Below are positions 35,167 to 43,484 of a DNA stretch of 64,000 bases, in pieces. A program made the position numbers and the translations under genes. The first letter of the stretch is position 1. Each line of letters starts with the position of its first letter. Source of the DNA: Corynebacterium callunae DSM 20147. Lineage in GTDB: Bacteria; Actinomycetota; Actinomycetes; Mycobacteriales; Mycobacteriaceae. The notes beneath the pieces are model-generated. The model worked only from the letters and a program-made list of their open reading frames with translations, had not been told where the DNA came from and made no database searches. Where the stretch lies: assembly GCF_000344785.1 (NCBI RefSeq), contig NC_020506.1, positions 310,001 to 374,000 of the forward strand. The letters run 5' to 3'.

Positions 35167-37116
35167 TCAGGAACCTAAGCGCCGGATTAAGGTCAAGTTA
35201 GCAGTCAACGGTTGTTCTGGAGTTACGGCGGCAATCTTCCGGATCATGTGAACTACAGGGAAATAAGCCATACCAGGTCTAGTGACTATCCCCATTATGG
35301 GGATACGTTCAAAGTAACGGGGATAAGGGCGCTTTTCGACGTTGTGAAGCGGTGAATATTTCTCCAATACGGCGCGTTCTGCTGGATCATCGGGATTGCC
35401 ATATTCCGCCATCCAAGAAGCACCCGCTGACCAGGTGTGATAACGCAGCATATCGGTCAACGGCACCTGTACTACGGCAGCTCCGAAGCTTTCAGGGTAT
35501 TGCGTTAATGCGCCACTGGTAAGGAGACCGCCATTGGATCCACCGCGGATAGCGATCTGCTCTGGCTTGGCATAACCGCGTGCAACAAGATCCTGGAGAA
35601 CCGCGTAATGGTCTTCCCATACCTTCATGCGGTTGAGCTTGGTGGCTTGGGAATGCCACTGCGGACCAAACTCACCGCCACCGCGCAGATTGGCTTCCAC
35701 AAAGTAATAGCCCTTTTCCAGCCAAGCGATGCCGCGGGTGGGGGAGTGGCTAGGGGTGAGGGACACCTCGAAACCGCCATAGGCGTGGACCAAAGTCTTC
35801 CTTTGTTCTGGAGTGCCTGCGCTGCCGAAGTTGCCGGAGATGAAATAAGGCACCTTGGTGCCATCTGCGGAGGTTGCCCAGTGCTGCTTGGTGCTTAATC
35901 CGCGGTTAGCCCACTGCAATGGGGCTTGTTTGGTTGGCTCCAAGTGGCTTGGGAGTTCGGCGCGGTAAAGGACAGCAGGCTCGGTGAAACTTGCTGCATG
36001 CACCCAGATCTCATCGCCATCATGCGGGGAAGTAGCCACCACATGCGCGGTGACATGCTCTGGCAGGCTGATCTCTTGGGGTGTGGCGGTGGGATCGCTC
36101 AGTGGAATGAAGCTGAGCTGCGTGGATACATTATCCAGCAAGGTGAGCAGCAAATAATTCTTGGTGGTGCTCAATCCCTGTAGGGAAGTGGTGGGTGAAG
36201 GCTCAAAGATCAGTTTGAACTCGCGAGTGCCGTCAAAGTTGATCACACCCAGGCCGCCTGCTGGAACGCCGGCAAAATCCGTGCGCGGATTAATAAAGAG
36301 CCACTGGTTTCGAACAATCACATCGCAGTCCGTGGGCACATCAATCTGCTGCAGTTCACCGTTATCTGGGTTGGCAGTGAAGGTCAGCGAATTATAAAAA
36401 TCCAAGGAGCGCGAGACAAAAATACGTTCAAACCCAGGTGTGGAATCCCGCCAGGCATGAGTTGCCACATCTTGTTTATCACCCGCAAAAAAATAGCTCT
36501 GCCTGGGAGATCTCGGTCCCGCGCTTCCAGGTGAGTACACGCGCCGGGTAACCGGAATCAGTTAAAGAGCCCTCACCGGTATCCGTTCCCACCAACAAGG
36601 TATTCCGATCAACCCAGGTGACACCGGTTTTAGCCTCTGGCAGTTTAAAAGGATTTTCTGTGATGAATTCACGTGATTGCAGATCAAATTCACGAATCGC
36701 CGTGGCATCTGCGCCGCCGCGTGAGAGCTTGACCAGAGCACGATCATATTCCGGGCTGTGCACGTCGACACCCTTCCATACCCAGTTTTCATCTTCTGTT
36801 GCTGCGAGCGCATCAATATCCAGCAAGGTTTTCCACTGCGGCATATCGGTCAGATAAGACTCCAAGCTGGTGGTGCGCCACACACCCCGCGGATGCTGCG
36901 CATCACGCCAAAAATTAAATAAGGTATCGCCGCGCCGGCTGACATAAGCGATGCGATCATCAGTGTCTAAAGCGGCCAGCAGCCGGGCCTCCAGGTCAGC
37001 GCGCTCAGCCTTTTAAGCTTTTCGACGCTTTCCTGCGACCACTTTTCAGCCCACGCTAAGGCTTCGGGGGAATCAATGGTTTCAAGGAAGGAATAATCAG
37101 TAGTGTTATTGCTCAT
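35167..37116 (-). pseudogene. Broken prolyl oligopeptidase (S9A) paralogue
   Basis: Starts like the intact gene at 29225-31228 (MSNNTTDYSFLETIDSPEAL from ATG 37116) but has a frameshift after SVEKLK near 37013, a second at a run of seven A near 36487 (SQAELFF / AGDKQDVATHAW), and a 3' truncation: after NVEKRPYP the homology ends at 35319 and an unrelated tail follows, removing the catalytic Asp and His. The Ser motif GGSNGG is still present. The part at 35319-35801 is nearly identical to the intact gene while the rest is clearly diverged, indicating gene conversion of an older paralogue. Confidence 0.9.
35319..35801. repeat. Near-identical S9 tract, copy 2
   Basis: Partner of 29443-29925. 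The left edge coincides with the point where the pseudogene loses homology (35319). The right edge falls inside the coding sequence. Confidence 0.85.
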
Positions 37117-37298
37117 GGGTTAAGGGTAGTTGGGTTTAGTGGGAGGGGCGGTTTCGCAGACGGACAGATGTGAGTATCACTCTTCTTGATGAGTTATCAA
37201 GAGCTAAATAGTATTTTCCTGATAATGTTTGAATCGTTCTAGGAGATCAAATTCTGTAAACTAGCAAATTTATAATTACTATGAATAAGGACAATAAA

Positions 37299-38282
37299 AT
37301 GAGAAATATTCTACTTTTAAGTGCAGGACGAAGAGTTGAACTAATCCAAGCTTTCCAAAGTGCTTTCGCAGAAGTTTCTCCATTATCGAAAGTAATAGCT
37401 GCCGATGCCCAGCCCCTTGCACCAGGGCTATACCATGCGGACCTAGCAATCATTTTGCCAAAAGTTTCGGCAAACAATTTTAGAGATGAACTTGTAAAAG
37501 CAATTCGGGAATATGAAATTGACTTGGTTGTGCCGACTATCGATCCTGAACTTCCCGTGCTGTCTCATCTTCGTGAACAACTGGAAGATGAGACAGGAAC
37601 TAGAATTATGATTGCAGAACCATGGGTCATTGATATTTGTAATGATAAGGTTTTGACTCAGCAGCATGTTACAAAGAATGGACTCCTGGCCCCCAAAATT
37701 TATGAGGATTCTTCGTTAATTGAATCTAGCCAATTTCCACTAATTTTGAAGCCACGAGCTGGTAGTTCAAGTATTGGAGTGAATATTGTTAATTCACTTG
37801 AAGAACTTAACTATTTACTTCCTGCTACGCAGAGCCCAATGATTCAGCAATTGGTTTTCGGCGATGAATTTACTGCGGACTGCTTTAGCGATTTCGAAGG
37901 CAAAGTCATCAGTATCGTTCCTAGATTGAGAATTGCGACCCGTGGTGGAGAGATTCTAAAAGGGCGAATCGTAAAGGATACGGATGTAATCGAAGCCGTC
38001 CGACGACTTCTGGAGTCACTCCCGATGCCGGGCCATAGCACTGTTCAGTGCTTTAAGACTAAAGAGGGCGTGGAATTTATCGAGGTCAATCCAAGGTTTG
38101 GTGGAGGGGCTCCAATGAGTATTGCTGCAGGTGCGGATAGTTGTAAACGATTAGTAGAACTGTTAAATGGTGGCGTACTTGAATATGACGAATCTTACGA
38201 GGATGGATTGACTTTCCTAAGATTCGATCAGTCTATTGTTTTGAAAGATAATGAACTGATCCAGGGTAAAAATCTTGATTAA
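37299..38282 (+). CDS. ATP-grasp domain protein
   Basis: A 327-residue ATP-grasp enzyme of the carbamoyl-phosphate-synthase large-chain-like type. N-terminal Rossmann part (NILLLSAGRRVELIQAF, VIAADAQPLAPGLYHAD), then the grasp domain with ILKPRAGSSSIGVNIV (ATP-binding Lys and glycine loop) and the metal site VEFIEVNPRFGGGAPMS. Such enzymes join a carboxylate to an amine using ATP. ATG 37299 has AAGGA 8 bp upstream and is preferred over ATG 37281. The stop overlaps the HAD gene by 8 bp. Pairs of this type occur in surface-polysaccharide loci; the substrate is unknown. The DNA is AT-rich compared with the flanking duplicated genes. Confidence 0.83.
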   Translation: MRNILLLSAGRRVELIQAFQSAFAEVSPLSKVIAADAQPLAPGLYHADLAIILPKVSANNFRDELVKAIREYEIDLVVPTIDPELPVLSHLREQLEDETGTRIMIAEPWVIDICNDKVLTQQHVTKNGLLAPKIYEDSSLIESSQFPLILKPRAGSSSIGVNIVNSLEELNYLLPATQSPMIQQLVFGDEFTADCFSDFEGKVISIVPRLRIATRGGEILKGRIVKDTDVIEAVRRLLESLPMPGHSTVQCFKTKEGVEFIEVNPRFGGGAPMSIAAGADSCKRLVELLNGGVLEYDESYEDGLTFLRFDQSIVLKDNELIQGKNLD

Positions 38283-38982
38283 GGCAGTTATTTTTGACCT
38301 TGACGATACTCTCTTATCTGAAAACTCGTATCAAGAAAGTGCAAATAAGGCTGTATTGGAATTTCTGGCAAGCACTAACAATATTCCAATAGAAGTGATT
38401 AAGAATTATTCCCTCCTTGCATCCCGTGCTCCGCGGTCTCAGTATTTTCAACAGTTACTCTCACTGTTAGGAATAAGTCCTAATGAAGATAATGTTGTGG
38501 ATCTAATTTCAGTCCATCGGGGGCACCTGCCAAATATCTCATGGTATCCAGACGTCATAGAAACCTTGAACTCTTTACGGAGCTTGGGCTCGAAGCTAGG
38601 TATTATCACGGATGGTTACTCAGTTGCACAACATCAAAAGCTAAATGCATTGGGAGCGCGCGAACATTTTGATGAAATTGTAGTTAGTGATGATTTAGGC
38701 AGAGAGTTTTGGAAACCGCATTCAAAGCCTTATGTCGTAATTGCTGAAAAGTTAGGGATCGAACCCAGTGAAATGATTTATGTCGGTGATAATCCGGAAA
38801 AGGATTTTTACGTTTCGAGCACACTGGGCGTTACAACTGTTCGTATAAGAAGAGATGGTTCTCTCAAAGCTGACAGATCCTATAAAGACGGCATAATTGA
38901 GGATTATTCGGTCGATTCTTTAAATTTGGTCACGCCACTTTACGAGGAATTGAATAGTAAAGATGCAGGTAGCTTGGGCTAA
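38275..38982 (+). CDS. HAD family hydrolase
   Basis: A 235-residue phosphatase-like protein of the HAD superfamily, subfamily I. Motif I AVIFDLDDTLLSE (nucleophile Asp), motif II ITDGYS, motif III Lys in FWKPHSKPY, and motif IV YVGDNPEKDF. It is closest in feel to phosphoglycolate-phosphatase/YjjG-like small-molecule phosphatases. The TTG start lies inside the ATP-grasp stop region (8-bp overlap), so the two are translated together. Role probably linked to the ATP-grasp enzyme's product (inference). Confidence 0.83.
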   Translation: MIKAVIFDLDDTLLSENSYQESANKAVLEFLASTNNIPIEVIKNYSLLASRAPRSQYFQQLLSLLGISPNEDNVVDLISVHRGHLPNISWYPDVIETLNSLRSLGSKLGIITDGYSVAQHQKLNALGAREHFDEIVVSDDLGREFWKPHSKPYVVIAEKLGIEPSEMIYVGDNPEKDFYVSSTLGVTTVRIRRDGSLKADRSYKDGIIEDYSVDSLNLVTPLYEELNSKDAGSLG

Positions 38983-39436
38983 TTTATTGATGAAAGGAAA
39001 TCCCCATAGTAGTCGTTGAGCTCAAAATTATGGGTGGGTGTGATTCAAGTCAAGTATTTAAAAGGTTGACGTGTGATTCCAAAACTAGAAACTTAAATTT
39101 TAGTCTTCTATTTTCAGCTTTCTAGCCAATTAACCTATTTGTTTACGGGGCAATTGAGCGAATTCAATCGTTAAATATATTATAAATAGCCTTCAAAATT
39201 TATCATCTCGTAATGTCCGATTGAAAAGATGTCACAGAAGATTTGTGGGAGCTAAATTCTCTAGTTGTTTAAATTTTCTTGCTGGTATCCACTGCAGCTT
39301 ACGCATAAGAATTTTCAGAAGGCTAACTAGAGGATGCTTAGAGGATATTTAGATTAGAAAGTTGTTTCAAGTTCTGAAATATGAATTTGTTTATTTCAAC
39401 TTTTCAAACTATTGATTACTTTTAAGCCTGAGAACT
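38983..39436. other. AT-rich intergenic region
   Basis: About 450 bp between convergent HAD and cmt1 copy B. Very AT-rich, with no supported gene and no recognised element other than the hairpin at its right end. Confidence 0.45.
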
Positions 39437-39480
39437 GGAAGGGCTGACCCCACCTCACATGAGGTGGGGCCAGCCCTTCC
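39437..39480. terminator. Long hairpin downstream of cmt1 copy B
   Basis: GGAAGGGCTG plus CCCCACCTC on the left (39437-39456, one mismatch) pair with GAGGTGGGG plus CAGCCCTTCC (39461-39480) over an ACAT loop: 19 bp paired. It lies 17 bp past the cmt1 copy B stop. No T-run, but very stable. Confidence 0.65.
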
Positions 39481-39497
39481 AGCGGATTAGCTAATTA

Positions 39498-40592
39498 CTA
39501 AATTTCAAATGCACGAGCGAAGGTGGTCCAGGAACCGCGAAGGTCATCTTGCCACCAACCCCATGAGTGGGTTCCGGTTGGACGAAGGTTCCAATCGGCA
39601 GCGATGCCAGCGGAATCAAGCTTTGCCTTGAGATCGTGGGTGCACATGTTGGTTGCAGCCTCGATAACACCACCAGTGATGATGGTTTCACCCATAGCTA
39701 CAGACTGAACCTGATCGGTCAGACCTTCAAAACGAGGACTGTTGACAGACTCCCACTCACCGGCAAGGCCGGTTGCGTTAGAAACATAAAGCTCAGTGCC
39801 CCGCAACTGGTCGGAATTGATCAATGCATCGTTGTAGAGGTTATATGAGCCACCGCGAGGTCCCCACATCTGCTCTGGGGTTGCATTGCCACGCTGCAAG
39901 GTAACCTTCAGGTATTCCCAAGGCAGTGGGCTGGAGGTTGCAGCACACCCGGAGAAAGAAGCAGCTGCATCGTAGAAGCCGGGGAAGTGCTCAGGTAGAA
40001 GCAGGGAAGAGGTTGCCGACATTGACATGCCGGCAATTGCACGCTGACCGTCAGTGTTGAGCTTGGACTCCAATGGTCCTGGAAGTTCCTTAACGAGGAA
40101 GGTTTCCCACATCTGCTTGCCACCGAGGGAAGCATTCTCTTCTACCCAGTCGGTGTAGTAGGAGAACTTGCCTTCCATGGGGATGACAACGTTGACGTTC
40201 TTCTCAAGGTAGAAATCGATAACGTCGGTCTGCATAACCCAGTTAGCAGCACCTTCGCCGCCATCGCCACCGTTAAGAAGGTAAACGATTGGGCGAGGGC
40301 CAGCAGATTCGTCGGCAGTAATAACTACTAATGGGACATCGCGATCCATGGAAGGGGAGTAAGCCCACATTTCCTTGACGCGGTCATTGTTGGCTGCATT
40401 GACATAAGCACGCCACTTGGGTGCTGCCTGGTCGGTGTACTTTGCGCCTTCGGTGATAGTTGATAGAGCTGTATCACCAGCGACTGCCGCTGGGGTTACC
40501 TCTGCAGCGCCTGCCGCGGTAGGCAAGGCAATGGTGGAAAGAGCAATGCCCAGCGCGACCGCTGGTGCTGCAAGACTGCGAAGAAGCTTCAT
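39498..40592 (-). CDS. cmt1: Trehalose corynomycolyltransferase, copy B
   Basis: A 364-residue duplicate of the mycolyltransferase at 33863-34963, with the same signal peptide, GMSMSAT nucleophile and THSWGWWQ histidine motif. Only the last residues differ (FEI here, FELEA there), because the identity breaks at 39505. It should be functional. It lies just before the polysaccharide cluster. Upstream of the shared 70 bp its promoter region differs from copy A, so the two could be expressed differently. Confidence 0.93.
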   Translation of the reverse strand: MKLLRSLAAPAVALGIALSTIALPTAAGAAEVTPAAVAGDTALSTITEGAKYTDQAAPKWRAYVNAANNDRVKEMWAYSPSMDRDVPLVVITADESAGPRPIVYLLNGGDGGEGAANWVMQTDVIDFYLEKNVNVVIPMEGKFSYYTDWVEENASLGGKQMWETFLVKELPGPLESKLNTDGQRAIAGMSMSATSSLLLPEHFPGFYDAAASFSGCAATSSPLPWEYLKVTLQRGNATPEQMWGPRGGSYNLYNDALINSDQLRGTELYVSNATGLAGEWESVNSPRFEGLTDQVQSVAMGETIITGGVIEAATNMCTHDLKAKLDSAGIAADWNLRPTGTHSWGWWQDDLRGSWTTFARAFEI

Positions 40593-40662
40593 ACGTTTTT
40601 CCCTCGTGAAGTTGTGGTCGGTAACCCTCTTTGACCATGAAAGTCAGGTTGGGACTTCAGGG
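39505..40662. repeat. 1158-bp identical repeat containing cmt1, copy 2
   Basis: Second copy of 33876-35033, same orientation. Recombination between the two would remove 5.6 kb carrying the S9 pseudogene and the ATP-grasp/HAD pair. Confidence 0.9.
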
Positions 40663-41167
40663 TGTCACACCCACTGATCGACAATATAAACCAAATTTGG
40701 GTTTTCAGCCCATTGCACGACTCATTTTTGAGAAATTGAGACGCACCTTTCATTTACATCGAGAACCTGGGTAACAACGTTAACAGTTTCGTTGGAATTG
40801 GGGAATAGGAAGCTGTAGTTAATAAGAATGAACTTGAGTATAGTTTTATTCTTATTTTTTAAATTGTTGAGAATTGTGCTTCAGACTGCAAAAATGGAAA
40901 GTACCTGTATATAAGCTTAGAAAAATCTATATTCGGAGGATATCTTTTAAATCGTTCAAAGGTGATTAAAAGTTGCGCTGAAGAGTTGCGTGTTAGAAGC
41001 TAACTTAATATGTCAGAGATTGGTAACTTTTTACCTTAGAATAGCTTGTGTTGGAAGTTTCTTGGAAAATATGTTGGATTCTTTCAAAAATTTTCCCGGA
41101 ATTTCATCGAAGCAAAAACTGAAATCGTCCCAATTGTAAGTGTCTAGAGTTAGAGAGCTCCAAAATT
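40663..41167. promoter_or_regulatory. AT-rich leader upstream of the polysaccharide cluster
   Basis: About 500 bp between cmt1 copy B (minus) and wzz (plus). The left ~120 bp is homologous, with differences, to 35034-35160. The rest is very AT-rich and must hold the cluster promoter. No specific site is assigned. Confidence 0.45.
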
Positions 41168-42568
41168 ATGGAACTACGTGAATATGTGTCGATTTTGATG
41201 AAGAATTGGCTGCTGATTCTTGTAGCAGCAATTCTCGGAGTTATTGCAGGTGCCGGATATTCCCTGTTGGCTACTCCGGAGTATCAGTCTAAGACGCAGC
41301 TTTACGTTTCAGTACGTTCCGGTGCGGGTTCTACCTCGGATATGGTTCAAGGTGCGAACTTCTCCCGCCAGATCGTAAATAGCTACGTGGATGTAATTAA
41401 AACTGGTGTGGTTTTAGATCCTGTAGTTGATGAACTTGGCCTTGAAATGACAGGCTCTGAGCTGGCTTCTTATATTACTGCTGCTTCTCCTGTAGACACA
41501 GCTTTGATTAACATTACTGTCACTAGCCCCTCCCCTGATCAAGCGGCGAGTATCGCAAACGCGATAGGGGAGAGCTTTAAAAATATAGTTCAAACTCAGC
41601 TGGAGCCTGACGTTGAGGCGGGTATGAGTCCCGTTAACCTCACTACCACTCAATCTGCACTAGTTCCTTCCACGCCGGTAAGTCCAAACATACCGTTAAG
41701 TATCGCGTTTGGTTTTTTGGTGGGACTAGCAATCGGCATTGGTCTAGCGGTATTGCGTAACATTCTGGATACCCGCATTCATTCACTGCGTGACGTTGAG
41801 GAAATTACCGATAAGCCGCTGCTTGGTGGAATTATTGATGATGCTGATGTGGAAAAGCAACCACTTACGATGAAGCATAAGCCTTATAGTCCTATGGCAG
41901 AGTCTTATCGCACATTGCGTACAAATTTACAGTTCCTCAATGTTGATCAAGAGTCTTCCGTTTTTGTAATTACTTCTGCAAATCCAGGTGAAGGTAAATC
42001 AACAACTTCAGTTAACCTGTCATTGGCTTTGGCGGAAGCGGGAGCTCGAGTTGCTTTGATTGAAGCCGATCTCCGCCTCCCACGAGTGAGCAAGTATCTC
42101 GGTGTGGAAGGAAATGCTGGTCTAACCGACATACTCATTGGAAAAGCTGAACTTAATGATGTGCTTCAGCGATGGGGACGAACACAGCTCTTTTATTTGC
42201 CTGCCGGACGAATCCCTCCAAACCCTAGTGAGCTCTTAGGCTCAGACGCAATGAAGGAGATTATTGCAGAATTGGATGAAAGCTTTGATTATGTGATTAT
42301 CGATGCTCCTCCAGCTCTCGCTGTGACTGATGCCGCAGTAATTGGACATGCGAAGGCTGGGCTTCTTCTGGCAGTCGCGGCTGGTTCGACAAAGAAGCCG
42401 GAATTAGAAGCAGCTCTTGCGACGTTAGATCATGCCGGTGCAAAGGTTCTTGGAGTAATTGTCACTATGCTTCCGCCAAAAGCAGCTGCTGGATATGGCT
42501 ATGGCAATTATGGTTACGGCGAACCTAAGGCTGTAGATCCCGCACTTGCAGGTTCAGATGAGCATTAA
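41168..42568 (+). CDS. wzz: Polysaccharide chain-length regulator fused to BY-kinase (Wzz/Wzc-like)
   Basis: A 466-residue inner-membrane protein. The N-terminal Wzz domain has two helices (LLILVAAILGVIAGAGYSLL at ~15-34 and IPLSIAFGFLVGLAIGIGLAVL at ~175-197) with an extracytoplasmic part between. The cytoplasmic tyrosine-kinase domain has Walker A TSANPGEGKSTTSVNL, Walker A' ALIEADLRLP and Walker B YVIIDAPPA. The C-terminus carries a Tyr-rich tail (YGYGNYGYGEP), the usual autophosphorylation cluster. It controls chain length and export in Wzx/Wzy systems. It overlaps the phosphatase gene by 11 bp. First gene of the cluster. Confidence 0.92.
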   Translation: MELREYVSILMKNWLLILVAAILGVIAGAGYSLLATPEYQSKTQLYVSVRSGAGSTSDMVQGANFSRQIVNSYVDVIKTGVVLDPVVDELGLEMTGSELASYITAASPVDTALINITVTSPSPDQAASIANAIGESFKNIVQTQLEPDVEAGMSPVNLTTTQSALVPSTPVSPNIPLSIAFGFLVGLAIGIGLAVLRNILDTRIHSLRDVEEITDKPLLGGIIDDADVEKQPLTMKHKPYSPMAESYRTLRTNLQFLNVDQESSVFVITSANPGEGKSTTSVNLSLALAEAGARVALIEADLRLPRVSKYLGVEGNAGLTDILIGKAELNDVLQRWGRTQLFYLPAGRIPPNPSELLGSDAMKEIIAELDESFDYVIIDAPPALAVTDAAVIGHAKAGLLLAVAAGSTKKPELEAALATLDHAGAKVLGVIVTMLPPKAAAGYGYGNYGYGEPKAVDPALAGSDEH

Positions 42569-43160
42569 TTTCCGAATCTTAACTGTATGCACAGGTAATA
42601 TTTGTAGATCTCCCCTGGCGGAACAACTTTTCCGCCTTGAATTTCAGGGGGATGATCATTTTGAATTAGATTCAGCGGGAACTCAGGCTATGGTAGGTCA
42701 CTCAATGCCTGAGAATTCCCTTAGAATTGCACGTCGAATTGGAGTCCGTGATCCAGACCAGCATAGAGCTAAACAACTCACTGAACCATTAATCGACAAT
42801 GCTGACCTCATATTGGCGATGGATCGGGGGCATAGGAAACAAGTTGTCGAGCTGAGTCCGCGTTCCACCCGTAAAGTTTTCTCCGTTCGAGATTTTGCAA
42901 GGTTGGTCGAGGTAACAATGCCGGTAGATCTGGCAGCGGAAGTGGAACTGGCGGGGGAAACTTCAAAAGCGAAACTGAATGCAGCAGTTGAAGCTGCACG
43001 CTTAGGTCGCAGCGATCTCCTTCCTCTGGAGAGTCCGGCAGATGAAGATATCGTTGATCCTTTTGGTAAAAGCGATCAGGTATATGAAGATTCCGCTGCG
43101 CAGTTAATACCCGCAGTGAGGCAAATAGCTTCATATTTTAAGAGCACATTGGAGATTTAA
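42558..43160 (+). CDS. Low-molecular-weight protein-tyrosine phosphatase
   Basis: A 200-residue phosphatase expected to dephosphorylate the BY-kinase encoded just upstream, cycling polymer synthesis. Active-site loop VCTGNICRSPLAEQL (Cys11, Arg17). The C-terminal catalytic Asp region reads FSVRDFARL, which differs from the usual DPxx motif, and the protein has about 40 residues more than typical members in its C-terminal half (Ala/Glu-rich). The start is ATG 42558, inside the end of wzz. A TTG at 42546 is also in frame. Confidence 0.88.
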   Translation: MSINFRILTVCTGNICRSPLAEQLFRLEFQGDDHFELDSAGTQAMVGHSMPENSLRIARRIGVRDPDQHRAKQLTEPLIDNADLILAMDRGHRKQVVELSPRSTRKVFSVRDFARLVEVTMPVDLAAEVELAGETSKAKLNAAVEAARLGRSDLLPLESPADEDIVDPFGKSDQVYEDSAAQLIPAVRQIASYFKSTLEI

Positions 43161-43162
43161 AA

Positions 43163-43341
43163 GTGGCTAAAAAGTACATGAAGTTCCAAAGAAACGTCAA
43201 CTGCCTTTATGGCTTAATATTTTGATCATTTGTGTACTTTTAATTTTGGCTTGCTTGACTACCTACGCAGCATTTCAACACGTCAATAATGGCGCCAAAA
43301 ATGAAGGCTATTTGACGACCAACGCTGTCGCAGAAATCTGA
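43163..43341 (+). pseudogene. Small membrane protein gene with a one-base frameshift
   Basis: GTG at 43163 follows the phosphatase stop closely and has GGAG 8 bp upstream. The first codons read VAKK, but the good protein lies in another frame: VHEVPKKRQLPLWLNILI, then a membrane helix (ICVLLILACLTTYAAFQ) and a short tail NGAKNEGYLTT to TGA at 43341. Adding one A to the run of five A at 43170-43174 restores one frame of about 60 residues. So this is either a recent pseudogene or a sequencing or homopolymer error. Function unknown; its position suggests part of the export machinery. Confidence 0.65.
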
Positions 43342-43484
43342 TCAATCCAGCATCCCTAACGAGCAAAAGCCAATGGGCGATATACGAATTAATAAATGCT
43401 TAATTTTCAAAAGTTAAATTAAAATCATTTAGATGAAGCCCAGCTAGACATCAGTTAAATAATTTCAAGAGATGGTTGAATAAT

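Noticed and set aside
33863..40592. Identical cmt1 copies considered as an assembly artefact
   Set aside because: The gene ends, terminators and upstream flanks differ between copies and a related S9 duplication supports a real event; still worth long-read confirmation.
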